Shown here: one piece after another, positions 1 to 9,670 of the stretch
Numbering within the stretch: position 1 is the stretch's first letter
Layout: the number at the start of each line of letters is the position of its first letter
Notes under the pieces: model-generated
What the model saw: only the letters and a program-made list of their open reading frames with translations
Told to the model about the DNA's origin: nothing
Database searches by the model: none
NCBI RefSeq assembly: GCF_003056335.1
Contig: NZ_PYWA01000003.1
Coordinates: 367,057-431,056, forward strand
From: Paracoccus indicus
GTDB taxonomy: Bacteria; Pseudomonadota; Alphaproteobacteria; Rhodobacterales; Rhodobacteraceae
Reading direction: 5' to 3'
Length of the DNA: 64,000 bases
Translations under genes and position numbers: made by a program

Positions 1-2
1 AG

Positions 3-2291
3 GCGCGCGATACCATCGTCGAATGGCGCGACCGCCTTCAGCAGGGTCAGAACGTCAACGCCGACCGCATCGCAACCCTGCGCAACCAGATCGAGGCGCT
101 TGGCCCCGCACCCGCTGAAGGTGAAAGCGAAGACGCCGACGTCGCCAGCCGCCGCAAGGAGCTGAACGAACAGCTGTCCACAGCGCAGGCCCCCCGGCTT
201 GCCGCGACCGAGGCGGCAAGCCGTGCGAATTCGATCATCTCGCAGATCGACGAGGTCATCCGTCAGCGACAGGCCTTGGCGTTGGCGCGTCAGACACCCT
301 CGCCCTTGCTGCCCACCAGCTGGGCCGCAGCGGTCTCGGACGGTTTCAAGCTGCTGGAGGGCGTCGCCTCCGAGGTTTCGGTCCAAGGTGCCACAGCCGA
401 GACCTTTGCCGAAGCGCGTTCCCGCCTGCCCATCGCGGGCGCCTATCTGCTGGCGGCGATCCTGCTGCTGACGCTTGGCCGGCGTTGGATCATCAACCTT
501 CCGTCGCGGCTGTCGGCGCGTGCGTCGTCCTACAGCCGGGCGGTCATGGCCTTCGTCGTGTCGCTTGGCCAGATCGCCGTGCCGATGATCGGGGTCAACC
601 TTGCGATCCGCGCGATCCAGGCGACAGGTCTGCCCGGTCCTTGGACCACACCGTTCCTTGACGCCCTGCCGGTTGCGGCCGTCATCCTGTTCGGCGGCAT
701 CTGGCTGGCAAGGGCGATGTTCCCGCGCGAGGCCATCGCCTATACCTCGCTGCAGATGGGGGAGGCTGCCCGCATATCGGCCGCACGCATGGTCACCACG
801 CTGGCGACCCTGATGTCGATCCACCACATCCTGTCGCGCGCCGTGCTGCCGCTTTCCGGACTCTACGAGCAGGGCGAGGCGCAGGTCGGTCGCGTACCGG
901 TCCAGTTCAGCGAGGCCGCCGCCGGTGTGTGGCATATCGTCATGGTCGTCCTTGCCGGTCTTGCGATGGTCAAGCTGGGCAATACGCTGCGCCGCCTGAC
1001 GCGCGATTCCGTCACGCAGGATCTGTCCTATCGCCATTGGATCGTGGCCTGGGCGGGCGAGCTGACCCGCATCGTGCCGATCATCGCACTGATCGCAATG
1101 GCTGCAGGCTATATCAACCTCGGCAATCTTCTGGTCTGGCCGTGGCTCTTGTCGCTCGGGCTGGTTGCGCTGCTGATCCTGCTGCAGGATTTCATCGCCG
1201 ACGTCTTCAACATGCTGCAGCGTGGTGCCGAAGGGGCCCGCGACGGTCTGGCACCGCTGCTGATCGGCTTTGCGCTGGTCATCCTGTCGGTGCCGCTGTT
1301 CCTGGTCATCTGGGGCGCATCGACCGAGGAATTGGGTGAATACTGGGTGCGCTTCCGCACCGGCATCAGCCTTGGCGGCATCACTCTGTCCCCCGGCGCG
1401 ATCCTGACGTTCCTAGTCGTCTTTGCCATCGGCTACGGCGTCACCCGGACGGTGCAGGGGGCGTTCCGCACCTCGATCCTGCCGAAGACCAAGCTTGATC
1501 CCGGTGGTCAGAATGCGCTGGTATCCGGTCTGGGCTATGTCGGCGTCTTCCTAGCGGCAGTTCTGGCCATCACCTCGGCCGGCATCGACCTCAGCTCGCT
1601 CGCCATCGTTGCGGGTGCACTGTCTGTCGGTATCGGTTTCGGCCTGCAGAACATCGTGTCGAACTTCGTGTCCGGCATCATCCTGCTGATCGAACGTCCC
1701 GTCAGCGTTGGCGACTGGATCAGCGCGGGTGGGCAGCAGGGGATCGTCAAGCGTATCTCGGTCCGCTCGACCCAGGTCGAGACTTTCGATAAGACCGAGG
1801 TGATCGTCCCGAACAGCGACCTGATCAGCCAGCCGGTCACCAATTGGACCCGCCACAACAAGGTGGGCCGCATCATCGTGCCGGTCGGCGTCGCCTATGG
1901 CACCGATACCCGCAAGGTCGAACGCATCTTGCGCGAGATCATCGAGGATCAGCCCATGGTCGCCATCGATCCGCCCCCCTCGGTCCTGTTCCGGGGCTTG
2001 GGTGCCGACTCGCTCGACTTCGAGATCCGCGCCATTCTTGCCGATGTCGGCGCAGGTCTGGGCGTCACCTCGGATGTGCTGCACGAGGTCGTCCGCCGGT
2101 TCGAGGAGGAAGGCATCGAGGTGCCCTTCGCACAGCGCGACATCTGGCTGCGCAACCCCGAGGCCCTGACGGGCGCGGAAAAGCCCGTACGTGAGGCACC
2201 CTCCGGCCCGCAAAAGCACGACCCGGCCCTGATCTTCGATCAGGATTCAGATGCTGCGGGTCTGCCGGACGGTGGTGACGGCGACCGGTGA
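3..2291 (+). CDS. MscS-family mechanosensitive channel with DUF3772 N-terminal region (5' truncated)
   Basis: The frame is open from the left edge, so the true start lies outside the window. The first ~90 visible residues are hydrophilic and coiled-coil-like (a W-R-x-R-L pattern, then a LGPAP motif), as in the periplasmic DUF3772 region of large MscS-like proteins. Many hydrophobic segments follow, then the MscS core with GFGLQN and a beta domain containing VSVGDWI and VPNSDL. The role expected from the family is release of solutes through the inner membrane on hypo-osmotic shock. A GAAA-looped terminator lies 20 bp downstream, so this gene ends its transcription unit. The family call is secure; the full length and signal peptide cannot be seen. 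Confidence 0.9.
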   Translation, partial: ARDTIVEWRDRLQQGQNVNADRIATLRNQIEALGPAPAEGESEDADVASRRKELNEQLSTAQAPRLAATEAASRANSIISQIDEVIRQRQALALARQTPSPLLPTSWAAAVSDGFKLLEGVASEVSVQGATAETFAEARSRLPIAGAYLLAAILLLTLGRRWIINLPSRLSARASSYSRAVMAFVVSLGQIAVPMIGVNLAIRAIQATGLPGPWTTPFLDALPVAAVILFGGIWLARAMFPREAIAYTSLQMGEAARISAARMVTTLATLMSIHHILSRAVLPLSGLYEQGEAQVGRVPVQFSEAAAGVWHIVMVVLAGLAMVKLGNTLRRLTRDSVTQDLSYRHWIVAWAGELTRIVPIIALIAMAAGYINLGNLLVWPWLLSLGLVALLILLQDFIADVFNMLQRGAEGARDGLAPLLIGFALVILSVPLFLVIWGASTEELGEYWVRFRTGISLGGITLSPGAILTFLVVFAIGYGVTRTVQGAFRTSILPKTKLDPGGQNALVSGLGYVGVFLAAVLAITSAGIDLSSLAIVAGALSVGIGFGLQNIVSNFVSGIILLIERPVSVGDWISAGGQQGIVKRISVRSTQVETFDKTEVIVPNSDLISQPVTNWTRHNKVGRIIVPVGVAYGTDTRKVERILREIIEDQPMVAIDPPPSVLFRGLGADSLDFEIRAILADVGAGLGVTSDVLHEVVRRFEEEGIEVPFAQRDIWLRNPEALTGAEKPVREAPSGPQKHDPALIFDQDSDAAGLPDGGDGDR

Positions 2292-2310
2292 TCGCGCAGT
2301 TCAAACGATA

Positions 2311-2345
2311 AAAGGCGCCCTCGGGAAACCGGGGGCGCCTTTTTC
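2311..2345. terminator. Bidirectional intrinsic terminator with GAAA tetraloop
   Basis: A 14-bp stem (2311-2324 with 2329-2342, one G-T wobble) closes on a GAAA loop and is flanked by T-runs on both strands. It sits between the convergent stops of the MscS-type channel and the AI-2E-family permease and can serve both. Confidence 0.92.
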
Positions 2346-2365
2346 ATGACAAAGACGTCAGCGTT

Positions 2366-3460
2366 TCACGCAGCGCGGGGGCTGTCCTGACGGTCGCTGG
2401 TGCCATCATCGGGCAGCCCTTCGCGCGACAGCATCACGGCGACGGGACGCAGCCAAGGGATATGCGCGCAAACGATCATCAGCGCCACCATGATGGGGAC
2501 CGCAAGGAACATGCCGGGAATGCCCCAGACCGCGCCCCAGAAGGCCAGCGACAGGATGATCCCGAAGCTGGACAGCCGCAGCGTCTGGCCCAGCAGCATC
2601 GGGTCGATGACATTGCCGATGATGAACTGCACAAGACTGCACAGCGCCCCGACGATCAACGTCATCGTCATGTCGCCTGTTAGCACGAAGACAAGAATTG
2701 CCGCGACGACCGTCGCGACGATGGACCCGACCGAGGGGATGAAGTTCAGCACGAAGGTTAGGATGGCCACGGCGGTCGCCAACTCCAGACCGAAACCGTT
2801 GAAGATCAGCCAGACCAGTGTCGCGGTGACCAGGCTGACCGCGGTCTTGACCACCAGATAGCGGTTCACCCGATGCATGATCGAGGTGATGATCCGCCGG
2901 ACCTGTCGCGCCTGATCGGCATCCTCGGACAGGCGTTCGACCTTCTGGGGAAACCAGACCTGTTCGGCGAACATGAAGCCCACGAACAGGATGACCAGCA
3001 CGCTGCCCGACAGAATGCCCGAGGCCTGACCGGCCAAGGACCTGATCCAGCCGGTGATATTGAAGTTGGTCAGCGCCGTGATGATGCGTTCCTGCGCCTC
3101 GGGGCCAAGACGCTCGGTCAGGGCGGGGATGGCGGCCTGTGCGCGTTCGGCATAGCTGATCGACAGGAAGACGATCTCATTGACCTGCGCCACGATTGTG
3201 GTCGAAATCCACAGAAGTCCAAGCGCGATCCCGATCAGCGCCAGCGTCGTCGCCAGCCAGTTCGGGACCTTAAGCCGGGTCGAAATTGCGTGGATCGCGT
3301 CCGAGGTCAGTGAAAACAGGATGATCGCGATGGCCAGCGAAATCAGGATGAAGCGCGCCTGCACCAGCATGAACAGCAGCAGGGAAAAGGCGATGATCCC
3401 CAGAAAGCCCGTCTGAAGGCGTTCGCGCAAGACCGATTCGTTCGATTGATCCAAGGGCAT
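2366..3460 (-). CDS. AI-2E family transporter (PerM/YhhT-like permease)
   Basis: This 364-residue protein is very hydrophobic, with about eight membrane segments in the AI-2E_transport arrangement: two or three N-terminal helices, a long amphipathic central part (~residues 90-150), and C-terminal helices carrying the FIPSVGSI and GNVIDP signatures typical of the family. The family includes autoinducer-2 exporters, Na+/H+ antiporters and many members of unknown substrate, so the substrate is not assigned. The gene lies 50 bp downstream of gyrA on the same strand, but a strong terminator separates them. The chosen ATG has only a weak GGGG element before it. Confidence 0.88.
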   Translation of the reverse strand: MPLDQSNESVLRERLQTGFLGIIAFSLLLFMLVQARFILISLAIAIILFSLTSDAIHAISTRLKVPNWLATTLALIGIALGLLWISTTIVAQVNEIVFLSISYAERAQAAIPALTERLGPEAQERIITALTNFNITGWIRSLAGQASGILSGSVLVILFVGFMFAEQVWFPQKVERLSEDADQARQVRRIITSIMHRVNRYLVVKTAVSLVTATLVWLIFNGFGLELATAVAILTFVLNFIPSVGSIVATVVAAILVFVLTGDMTMTLIVGALCSLVQFIIGNVIDPMLLGQTLRLSSFGIILSLAFWGAVWGIPGMFLAVPIMVALMIVCAHIPWLRPVAVMLSREGLPDDGTSDRQDSPRAA

Positions 3461-3474
3461 CCCCGCTGGTTCGG

Positions 3475-3501
3475 AAAAGCCCGCCCCGGTCAGGGGCGGG
3501 C
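3475..3501 (-). terminator. Intrinsic terminator after gyrA
   Basis: A perfect 9-bp GC stem (3479-3487 with 3493-3501) with a 5-base loop is followed on the minus strand by TTTT (3478-3475). It lies directly after the gyrA stop and upstream of the AI-2E-family gene. Confidence 0.85.
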
Positions 3502-3510
3502 GGGCTCGTT

Positions 3511-6282
3511 TCAGTCCTGATCCTCGTCGGGCAGCACCTCGGCGTCGGCCTGCTCGGCGATGCGGGCGACCGAGACGACGACCTCTCCGCTGCTGGTATT
3601 GAAGACGCGGACACCGCCTGCGGAACGCGACCGGAAGCTGATGCCTTCGACCGGCACGCGGATCGACTGGCCGGTGGATGTGGCCAGCATGATCTGGTCG
3701 TCAAGCTCGACCGGGAAGCTGGCGACGATGGCACCGCCGCGCATGGCGCGGTCCATGGCCATCACGCCTTGCCCCCCGCGACCCCGCACCGGGTAATCGT
3801 GGCTGGAGCTGATCTTGCCCGCACCTTTCGCGGTGATGGTCAGGATCAGATCCTCGGCGGCCGACATCTGGGCATAGCGTTCCTGGGTGATGCTGCCCTC
3901 GGCCACGGCTTCCTCGTCCTCATCGGCTTCGGCCCCGTCGTCCAGCGCGCCGGCCACCGCGCGGCGCATCTTCAGATATGCGGCGCGCTCCGCCGGATCG
4001 GCCTCGAAGTGGCGGATGACGGACATGCTGACGACGGTGTCATCCTTCCCAAGCCGGATGCCCCGAACACCGGTCGAGGCGCGGCTTTGGAAGACACGCA
4101 CGGCCGTGGTCGGGAAGCGGATGGCTCGACCCGAGGAAGTGAACATCATCACATCGTCCTGGTCGGTCGCCAAGCGCGCCCCGATCAGGCTGACGCCTTC
4201 GGGCAGTTTCATCGCGATCTTGCCATTGCGCATGATGTTGGTGAAATCCGACAGCGCGTTGCGGCGCACGTCGCCCTGATCGGTGGCGAAGATGACCTGA
4301 TAGTTCTCCCACTCGGTTTCCGGGGCATCCATCGGCAGCAGCGCCGCGATTGAGACGCCGGAATCGATCGGCAGGATATTGACGATGGCCTTGCCCTTCG
4401 AGGTGCGCCCGCCAAGCGGCAGCCGCCAGGTCTTCAGACGATAGACCATGCCGTCCGTGGTGAAGAACAGCAGTTCGGTGTGGGTATTGGCCACAAAGAG
4501 CGTCGTCACGACGTCGTCTTCCTTGGTGGCCATGCCCGACAGACCCTTGCCGCCGCGGCGTTGCGCGCGGAATTCGGCGAGCGCGGTCCGCTTGATGTAA
4601 CCGCCCGAGGTGATGGTCACGACCATGTCCTCGCGCTCGATCAGGTCCTCGTCCATCATATCGCCAGACCAGTCGACAATCTCGGTGCGACGGGGAACAG
4701 CAAACAGATCGCGGATCTCGCGCAGCTCGGTGCTGATGATATCCATGATGCGCTCGCGCGAGGCCAGGATCGCCAGATAGTCGCGGATGCTGTCGGCCAG
4801 CGATTGCAGTTCGTCGGTGACCTCCTTGACGCCGATCTGGGTCAGGCGCTGCAGGCGCAAGTCCAGAATGGCACGGGCCTGGGTTTCCGACAGGTTGTAG
4901 GTCCCGTCCTCGTTGACCGGATGCAGCGGATCGTCGATCAGGCGCAGGTATTCGACGATGTCATGGGCAGGCCAGCGGCGTTCCATCAACCGGGTGCGGG
5001 CCTCGGCGGCATCGGCGGACGATCGGATGGTGGCCACGACCTCGTCGACATTGCTGACGGCGACGGCCAGACCGCAGAGCACGTGGCTGCGTTCGCGGGC
5101 CTTGCGCAGTTCATAGGCGGTGCGGCGCGCGACAACTTCCTCGCGGAAGCTGATGAAATAGGACAGGAATTCGCGCAGCTTCAGCTGTTCGGGCTTGCCA
5201 CCGTTCAGCGCCAGCATGTTGCAGCCGAAGCTGGTCTGCAGCTGGGTAAAGCGGAACAGCTGGTTCAGCACGACCTCGGGGGTGGCATCGCGCTTCAGCT
5301 CGACCACGACGCGGACGCCTTGGCGGTCGGATTCGTCCTGAACGCTGGAGATCCCCTCGACGCGCTTTTCCTTGGCCAGTTCGGCGATCTTTTCGATCAG
5401 CGTGGCCTTGTTCACCTGATAGGGGATCTCGTCCACGACGATGGCATAGCGGTCCTTGCGCGGTTCCTCGATATGGGTCTTGGCGCGGATGATGACGCTG
5501 CCGCGCCCTTCCAGATAGGCCTTGCGCGCCCCGGACCGGCCCAGGATCGTCGCGCCGGTCGGAAAGTCCGGACCGGGGATGATTTCCAGCAGACGCTCGG
5601 TCGGCAGATCGGGGTTCTCGATTAGCTCCAGCGTGGCGTCGATCACCTCGCCCAGGTTGTGGGGGGGGATGTTGGTCGCCATGCCGACGGCGATGCCGCC
5701 CGCGCCGTTGACCAGCATGTTGGGAAAGCGGGCGGGCAGGACGGTCGGTTCGCGGTCCTTCCCGTCATAGTTGTCCTGAAAATCGACGGTGTCCTTGTCG
5801 ATATCCATCAGCAGATAGCTGGCAGGCTTGTCCATGCGCACTTCGGTGTAGCGCATGGCCGCCGCGCTGTCGCCGTCCATGCTGCCGAAGTTGCCCTGTC
5901 CGTCCAGCAGCGGCAGCGACATCGAGAAGTCCTGTGCCAGACGGACCAGCGCGTCATAGATCGCGCTGTCGCCATGCGGGTGATACTTACCCATGACGTC
6001 GCCAACCGGACGGGCCGATTTGCGATAGGATTTGTCGTGCGTGTTCCCGCTTTCATCCATCGCATAGAGGATGCGGCGGTGAACCGGCTTCAGCCCGTCG
6101 CGCAGATCGGGGATCGCGCGGCTGACGATGACCGACATGGCATAGTCCAGATACGATGTCCGCATCTCGTCGCTGATGTCGATGACCGGGCCGTCATGGT
6201 GCATGACCACGCGCGTCTCGGTGCTGTTTTCGTCACCATTCTCGGGGGATTGGGGCAGATCGTCTTCTGGGGTGTCGGCCAC
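3511..6282 (-). CDS. gyrA: DNA gyrase subunit A
   Basis: GyrA cuts and reseals DNA in the A2B2 gyrase that introduces negative supercoils. The 923-residue protein has the breakage-reunion domain with catalytic tyrosine Y145 in AAMRYTE, and a C-terminal beta-pinwheel with the gyrase-specific GyrA box QRRGGKG at 574-580, which separates it from topoisomerase IV ParC. The quinolone-determining positions carry the sensitive-type residues S106 and D110 (in [10 protein letters not shown]). An acidic insertion ([11 protein letters not shown]) in the C-terminal part is a lineage feature. Translation starts at GTG 6282, preceded at good spacing by TGAGGA on the coding strand. The gene appears to be monocistronic. 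Confidence 0.98.
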   Translation of the reverse strand: MADTPEDDLPQSPENGDENSTETRVVMHHDGPVIDISDEMRTSYLDYAMSVIVSRAIPDLRDGLKPVHRRILYAMDESGNTHDKSYRKSARPVGDVMGKYHPHGDSAIYDALVRLAQDFSMSLPLLDGQGNFGSMDGDSAAAMRYTEVRMDKPASYLLMDIDKDTVDFQDNYDGKDREPTVLPARFPNMLVNGAGGIAVGMATNIPPHNLGEVIDATLELIENPDLPTERLLEIIPGPDFPTGATILGRSGARKAYLEGRGSVIIRAKTHIEEPRKDRYAIVVDEIPYQVNKATLIEKIAELAKEKRVEGISSVQDESDRQGVRVVVELKRDATPEVVLNQLFRFTQLQTSFGCNMLALNGGKPEQLKLREFLSYFISFREEVVARRTAYELRKARERSHVLCGLAVAVSNVDEVVATIRSSADAAEARTRLMERRWPAHDIVEYLRLIDDPLHPVNEDGTYNLSETQARAILDLRLQRLTQIGVKEVTDELQSLADSIRDYLAILASRERIMDIISTELREIRDLFAVPRRTEIVDWSGDMMDEDLIEREDMVVTITSGGYIKRTALAEFRAQRRGGKGLSGMATKEDDVVTTLFVANTHTELLFFTTDGMVYRLKTWRLPLGGRTSKGKAIVNILPIDSGVSIAALLPMDAPETEWENYQVIFATDQGDVRRNALSDFTNIMRNGKIAMKLPEGVSLIGARLATDQDDVMMFTSSGRAIRFPTTAVRVFQSRASTGVRGIRLGKDDTVVSMSVIRHFEADPAERAAYLKMRRAVAGALDDGAEADEDEEAVAEGSITQERYAQMSAAEDLILTITAKGAGKISSSHDYPVRGRGGQGVMAMDRAMRGGAIVASFPVELDDQIMLATSTGQSIRVPVEGISFRSRSAGGVRVFNTSSGEVVVSVARIAEQADAEVLPDEDQD

Positions 6283-6332
6283 GGGTATTCCTCAACATCT
6301 TGTCGAGTTCCGGTATAGCCGAGGCCGGTGCA

Positions 6333-6350
6333 GGGGGCAATCGCGCCCCC
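6333..6350. other. Short GC hairpin between dsbB and gyrA
   Basis: A 6-bp perfect stem (6333-6338 with 6345-6350) without a T-run lies in the gyrA leader, about 50 bp before the GTG. It could be a weak 3' hairpin for dsbB mRNA or part of the gyrA 5' leader. The function is not established. Confidence 0.35.
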
Positions 6351-6376
6351 GCCCGCAGGGTCAGGAAAACAACCGC

Positions 6377-6853
6377 TCAGCCCCTGTTTCCCGCCTTTCG
6401 CGCGGCCATGCCCCAGATGACGGCCAGAACCGCCGAACAGATCGCGTTCCAGCCCGCCATCGAGACGCCAAGGAAGCGCCAAGCGACCTCGTCGCAGCGG
6501 GTGACGGGGGTGCCCTGCAGCTTGGTCATCAGGTCGCTGGCTGACATGCGGGCGAAATCCGCCACCCCGCCCGAACAATGGGCGGGGCCTGGCCACCAGG
6601 TCATCTCGACGCCGATGTGATAGATGGCGAAGCCCATGGCTGTCCCTGCCGCGACCATTCCCAGAACGGCCAGCGCCCGCGTCCAGCCGGTCAGCCAGAT
6701 CAGCGCGGCGATCACCACAGCCGCGACATGGGGCCAGCGCTGCAGGATGCACAGCTCGCACGGGGCATAGCCGGCGGCCTGGAACCCAAGGGCGGCGATC
6801 AGAAGGGCGGCGGAACCCGCACCTGCAAGATAGGCAAGCTGACGGGCGGTCAT
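6377..6853 (-). CDS. dsbB: Disulfide bond formation protein B (DsbB family)
   Basis: DsbB reoxidises DsbA in the periplasm and passes electrons to quinone. The 158-residue protein has the family size, four hydrophobic segments, the first periplasmic cysteine pair in CELC (C32, C35) and a second pair at C93 and C120. It starts at ATG 6853, which overlaps the stop of the upstream yqaA-like gene in an ATGA junction, so the two are translationally coupled. A longer open frame upstream is only the shadow of yqaA. No dsbA is visible nearby. Confidence 0.93.
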   Translation of the reverse strand: MTARQLAYLAGAGSAALLIAALGFQAAGYAPCELCILQRWPHVAAVVIAALIWLTGWTRALAVLGMVAAGTAMGFAIYHIGVEMTWWPGPAHCSGGVADFARMSASDLMTKLQGTPVTRCDEVAWRFLGVSMAGWNAICSAVLAVIWGMAARKAGNRG

Positions 6854-7428
6854 AGGAACCTCAAGGCTGCAAATCCGCCGATCAGGCAGATCATGAAGAC
6901 GGTGAAGACCAGGCCAAGCCGCTTTTCGATGAAATCGCGGATCGGCGGGCCGAAGCGCCAAAGCAGACCCGCCACCACGAAGAAGCGCGCGGCGCGACCG
7001 ATGATCGTGGTCAGGACGAACAGGGGCAGGGACATACCAACGGCCCCCGAAAAGATGGTGATGACCTTGAAGGGAAAGGGCGTCAGCGCCGCAAACAGCA
7101 CCGCCCAACCACCATAGGCCGCGAATTGCTGGGCCAAGTGGTCGTATGCGGCCTCTTTCCCGTACATCGTCAGGACCCATTGCCCGACGGAATCCATCAG
7201 TGCCGCACCGATCCAATATCCCAGCAGCGCGCCCAGGACCGAACCCAGGGTGGCGATGGATGCGATGGCCCAGGCACGTGCGCGCCGTGCCAGCACCATC
7301 GGGATCATCAGCACGTCGGGCGGGATGGGAAAAACGCTGCTTTCGACGAAGCTGATCGCGAAAAGCCATGTCGAGGCACGCCTGTGCGCGGCCAAACCCA
7401 TCGTCCAATCGTAAAGCCTGCGCAGCAT
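6850..7428 (-). CDS. YqaA family membrane protein (DedA/SNARE-associated-like)
   Basis: This 192-residue inner-membrane protein carries the VTT/DedA-like signature: a short N-terminal amphipathic helix, the FVESSVFPIPP motif near residue 30, a glycine-rich GSVLGALLGYWIG helix, and TPFPFKVITIFSGA. Members are thought to be involved in lipid scrambling or envelope homeostasis; YqaA itself is uncharacterised. The ATG at 7428 is chosen because the homology begins with MLRRLYDW and an AAGGGA element lies just upstream. It forms a two-gene operon with dsbB through a 4-bp ATGA overlap, and is divergent from the zinc peptidase. Confidence 0.88.
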   Translation of the reverse strand: MLRRLYDWTMGLAAHRRASTWLFAISFVESSVFPIPPDVLMIPMVLARRARAWAIASIATLGSVLGALLGYWIGAALMDSVGQWVLTMYGKEAAYDHLAQQFAAYGGWAVLFAALTPFPFKVITIFSGAVGMSLPLFVLTTIIGRAARFFVVAGLLWRFGPPIRDFIEKRLGLVFTVFMICLIGGFAALRFL

Positions 7429-7585
7429 CGCGTTCCCTTTTCGCTGTCCTGCCTGTCCATCCCCCCCGCGACCGCAAAGGTCAAGCATCTTGCCGTGGCG
7501 TCGCAAGGCTGTGATGGTTGCGTGAAACCCGATGCAGCCGGGCGCGTTGGCTGCCGAACCACACCCAGCACAGGGAAGACATGGC

Positions 7586-8419
7586 ATGAAATGGCGCGGA
7601 CGGCGGGGCAGCAGCAACATCGAGGATCGGCGCGGCATGGGTCGGGCAGGCGGCATCGGCATCGCGGGGACGCTGGTCGTGCTGGCCGTCGGCTATTTCT
7701 TCGGTATCGACGTGACGCCCCTGGTCCAGGGCATGGACGGCGGCACCCAGCCGACCGAGCTGAGCGAGGGCGACGAACAGATGGGCCAGTTCGTGTCCGT
7801 CGTTCTTGCCGACACGGAAGAAGTCTGGACCCCCGTGCTGCGCAATCAGGCCGGCATCGATTATGTCGAACCGACGCTGGTGATGTTCCGCGGCGCCGTG
7901 AAATCGGCCTGCGGCGGGGCGTCCTCGGCCATGGGGCCCTTCTATTGCCCCGGCGATCAGAAAGTCTACTTGGACACCGACTTCTTCGACATGATGGCCG
8001 AACGCATGGGCGCGGGCGGTGATTTCGCCGCCGCCTATGTCATCGCGCATGAGATCGGCCACCACGTCCAGAACCTGACCGGCACGCTTGGCGCGGTGAA
8101 CCGCGAACGGGGCCGCGTCTCGGAAACGGACTCGAACCGCCTGTCGGTGATGACCGAGCTGCAGGCCGATTGCTATGCCGGCATCTGGGCGCGTCAGGCG
8201 CAGGAACGATTTGGCACGCTGGAAGTTGGGGATATGCAAGAGGCGATGCAGGCAGCCGAGGCCGTGGGGGACGATGTCATCCAGGCCAACGCCGGGCGGA
8301 ACCCGATGCCAGACAGTTTTACCCACGGTTCGGCCCAGCAACGCCAGACATGGCTGCAGCGCGGCTTCGAAAGTGGCGAAATGGGACAATGTGACACTTT
8401 CCGTGCCACTGATCTGTGA
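7586..8419 (+). CDS. Neutral zinc metallopeptidase (YpfJ/KPN_02809 family)
   Basis: A 277-residue membrane-anchored putative protease. One transmembrane helix (residues ~22-40) follows a basic N-terminus that begins KWRGRR with the family element SSNIEDRRG. The zinc site HEIGHH is at 155-160 (H155, E156, H159), and a second conserved region, LQADCYAGIWA, supplies the third ligand. This matches the neutral zinc metallopeptidase family; the substrate is unknown. The ATG at 7586 is preferred over an upstream one because it has AGGGA before it and begins the conserved N-terminus. It is divergently transcribed from yqaA-dsbB with about 157 bp between starts. Confidence 0.93.
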   Translation: MKWRGRRGSSNIEDRRGMGRAGGIGIAGTLVVLAVGYFFGIDVTPLVQGMDGGTQPTELSEGDEQMGQFVSVVLADTEEVWTPVLRNQAGIDYVEPTLVMFRGAVKSACGGASSAMGPFYCPGDQKVYLDTDFFDMMAERMGAGGDFAAAYVIAHEIGHHVQNLTGTLGAVNRERGRVSETDSNRLSVMTELQADCYAGIWARQAQERFGTLEVGDMQEAMQAAEAVGDDVIQANAGRNPMPDSFTHGSAQQRQTWLQRGFESGEMGQCDTFRATDL

Positions 8420-8454
8420 TTAGGTTGATATCAGCCGGACGAAAGGAATACGGG

Positions 8455-8556
8455 ATGACGATGATCTTTATCGCCATGGGTCTGCTGACCGCCTTCGCGA
8501 TCACCCTTCAACTGGGCGCCCCGCGTCAGCAACCGGTGGCCATCCGCAAGGACTAA
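8455..8556 (+). CDS. 33-residue putative membrane microprotein
   Basis: This short frame starts at ATG 8455, preceded by GAAAGGA (8441-8447). It encodes one hydrophobic helix (MTMIFIAMGLLTAFAITL) followed by a polar tail ending in IRKD. The codon use matches the neighbours. Its TAA stop overlaps, by two bases, the TAG stop of the 61-residue gene on the other strand. I do not recognise it. The ribosome-binding site and helix-plus-charged-tail layout make it a plausible real gene. Confidence 0.55.
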   Translation: MTMIFIAMGLLTAFAITLQLGAPRQQPVAIRKD

Positions 8557-8738
8557 TGCGGGATACGCATTCCGCGACGCTGTTCCAATGTGGCCCATTC
8601 GGGCCACATTCCCAATTTCTCCAGCAGCAGCATGGCAAGGCCTGCCGCGATGATGGCGAAGACCAACTTGACCATTTTCGCGCTTGGCGGTTTTCGAGCC
8701 CATTTCGCGGCGCGCATCAGCCAGATCATGTTGTTCAT
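8553..8738 (-). CDS. Conserved small membrane protein (61 aa)
   Basis: This 61-residue protein has an amphipathic N-terminus (MIWLMRAAKWARKPPS), one membrane helix (about residues 22-42) and a conserved-looking end with WPEWATLEQRRG. Similar small proteins occur in Rhodobacterales as hypothetical proteins; that is from memory, not a search. It converges on the 33-residue gene, sharing stop-codon bases, and starts 70 bp from the divergent START-domain gene. The function is unknown. Confidence 0.75.
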   Translation of the reverse strand: MNNMIWLMRAAKWARKPPSAKMVKLVFAIIAAGLAMLLLEKLGMWPEWATLEQRRGMRIPH

Positions 8739-8808
8739 CGCGGGCCCTGCCTGTTAATGCCTGATCCGAATCGAAACAGACGCCGCGACGAAACTCAAGA
8801 GCCAGACC

Positions 8809-9270
8809 TTGCCGAAACATCACGACACCCGAGATTTGCCCTATACCGCCCGCCAGATGTACGATCTGGTGGCCGATATCGAAAGCTATCCGCAGTTCCT
8901 ACCGTGGAACAGCGCCGCCCGCATTCGCAGCACCACGACCCGCGATGATGGCGCAAAGGAGATTGCCGCCGATCTGGTCATCAGCTTCAAGGTCTTCCGC
9001 GAACGCTTCGGCAGCCGCGTCGTTCTGTGGCCTGAGGATGAGAACGGCGTCCTGAAGATCGACACCGAATATCTGGACGGCCCTTTCAAATACATGCGCA
9101 GCGGCTGGACCTTCAAGGACCGCCCCGAGGGTGGTTGCCATATCGAGTTCTTCGTCGATTTCGAGTTCAAGAACATGATCCTGCAACGGCTGATCGGCGT
9201 CGTCTTCAACGAGGCCATGTCGCGGATCGTGCGCGCCTTCGAAGATCGCGCCCGCAAGCTTTATTCCTGA
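8809..9270 (+). CDS. Coq10/RatA family START-domain protein
   Basis: A 153-residue polyketide-cyclase/START fold protein with the family pattern: Y-T-A-x-Q-M-Y-D-L-V near residue 15, YPQFLPW at ~27-33, and a C-terminal helix ending in RVRAFEDRARKLY-like sequence. Homologues are annotated either as RatA, a toxin that blocks ribosome subunit association in E. coli, or as Coq10, a ubiquinone-binding chaperone of respiratory function. In alphaproteobacteria the Coq10 role is the better guess. No antitoxin-like partner is adjacent. The start appears to be TTG at 8809, because homologues begin MPKH and no ATG or GTG fits in frame. Confidence 0.9.
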   Translation: MPKHHDTRDLPYTARQMYDLVADIESYPQFLPWNSAARIRSTTTRDDGAKEIAADLVISFKVFRERFGSRVVLWPEDENGVLKIDTEYLDGPFKYMRSGWTFKDRPEGGCHIEFFVDFEFKNMILQRLIGVVFNEAMSRIVRAFEDRARKLYS

Positions 9271-9283
9271 AAGGGTAGCGCCG

Positions 9284-9625
9284 ATGACCACCGACAATGA
9301 CCTGATGCCTGCCAAGGTCGTCTATGGGCTCTATGCCGTGGGCTACCTGGTTGCGCTGACGACATTGGCGGGGGTCATCTATGCCTATATGTCGCGCGGG
9401 CAGAACGCGGTGCTGGACAGCCATCTGCGGTTCCAGATCCGGACCTTCTGGATCAGCCTGCTGATCGGCCTGCTGGCCATGATCACCATGATGATCGGGA
9501 TCGGCTTCCTGATCTGGGGGTTTCTGGCGGTCTGGGGGCTGATCCGCGTCGTCTCGGGCTTTCTGCTGGCCAATGACGGCAAGCCCATCAGCGGTACGAA
9601 ATACTGGGGCGTGATGGCCTATTGA
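9284..9625 (+). CDS. DUF4870-like small membrane protein (COG3671 type)
   Basis: This 113-residue protein has three hydrophobic segments (about 12-34, 50-70 and 70-95) and the HLRFQIRTFWI motif that characterises the DUF4870/COG3671 group. The biochemical function is unknown. It begins 13 bp after the Coq10/RatA gene, with AAGGGT before the ATG, so the two likely form an operon ended by the terminator at 9638-9665. Confidence 0.85.
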   Translation: MTTDNDLMPAKVVYGLYAVGYLVALTTLAGVIYAYMSRGQNAVLDSHLRFQIRTFWISLLIGLLAMITMMIGIGFLIWGFLAVWGLIRVVSGFLLANDGKPISGTKYWGVMAY

Positions 9626-9637
9626 TCCCGCCCATGA

Positions 9638-9665
9638 AAAAGGCCGCCCCTCGGAGCGGCCTTTT
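9638..9665. terminator. Bidirectional intrinsic terminator
   Basis: A 10-bp stem (9638-9647 with 9656-9665) has an 8-base loop and A-run/T-run flanks, between the convergent DUF4870-like gene and metK. Confidence 0.9.
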
Positions 9666-9670
9666 AGGTT

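Noticed and set aside
8809..9270. RatA toxin of a toxin-antitoxin module
   Set aside because: The fold fits, but no RatB-like partner is coupled and alphaproteobacterial members fit the Coq10 role better.
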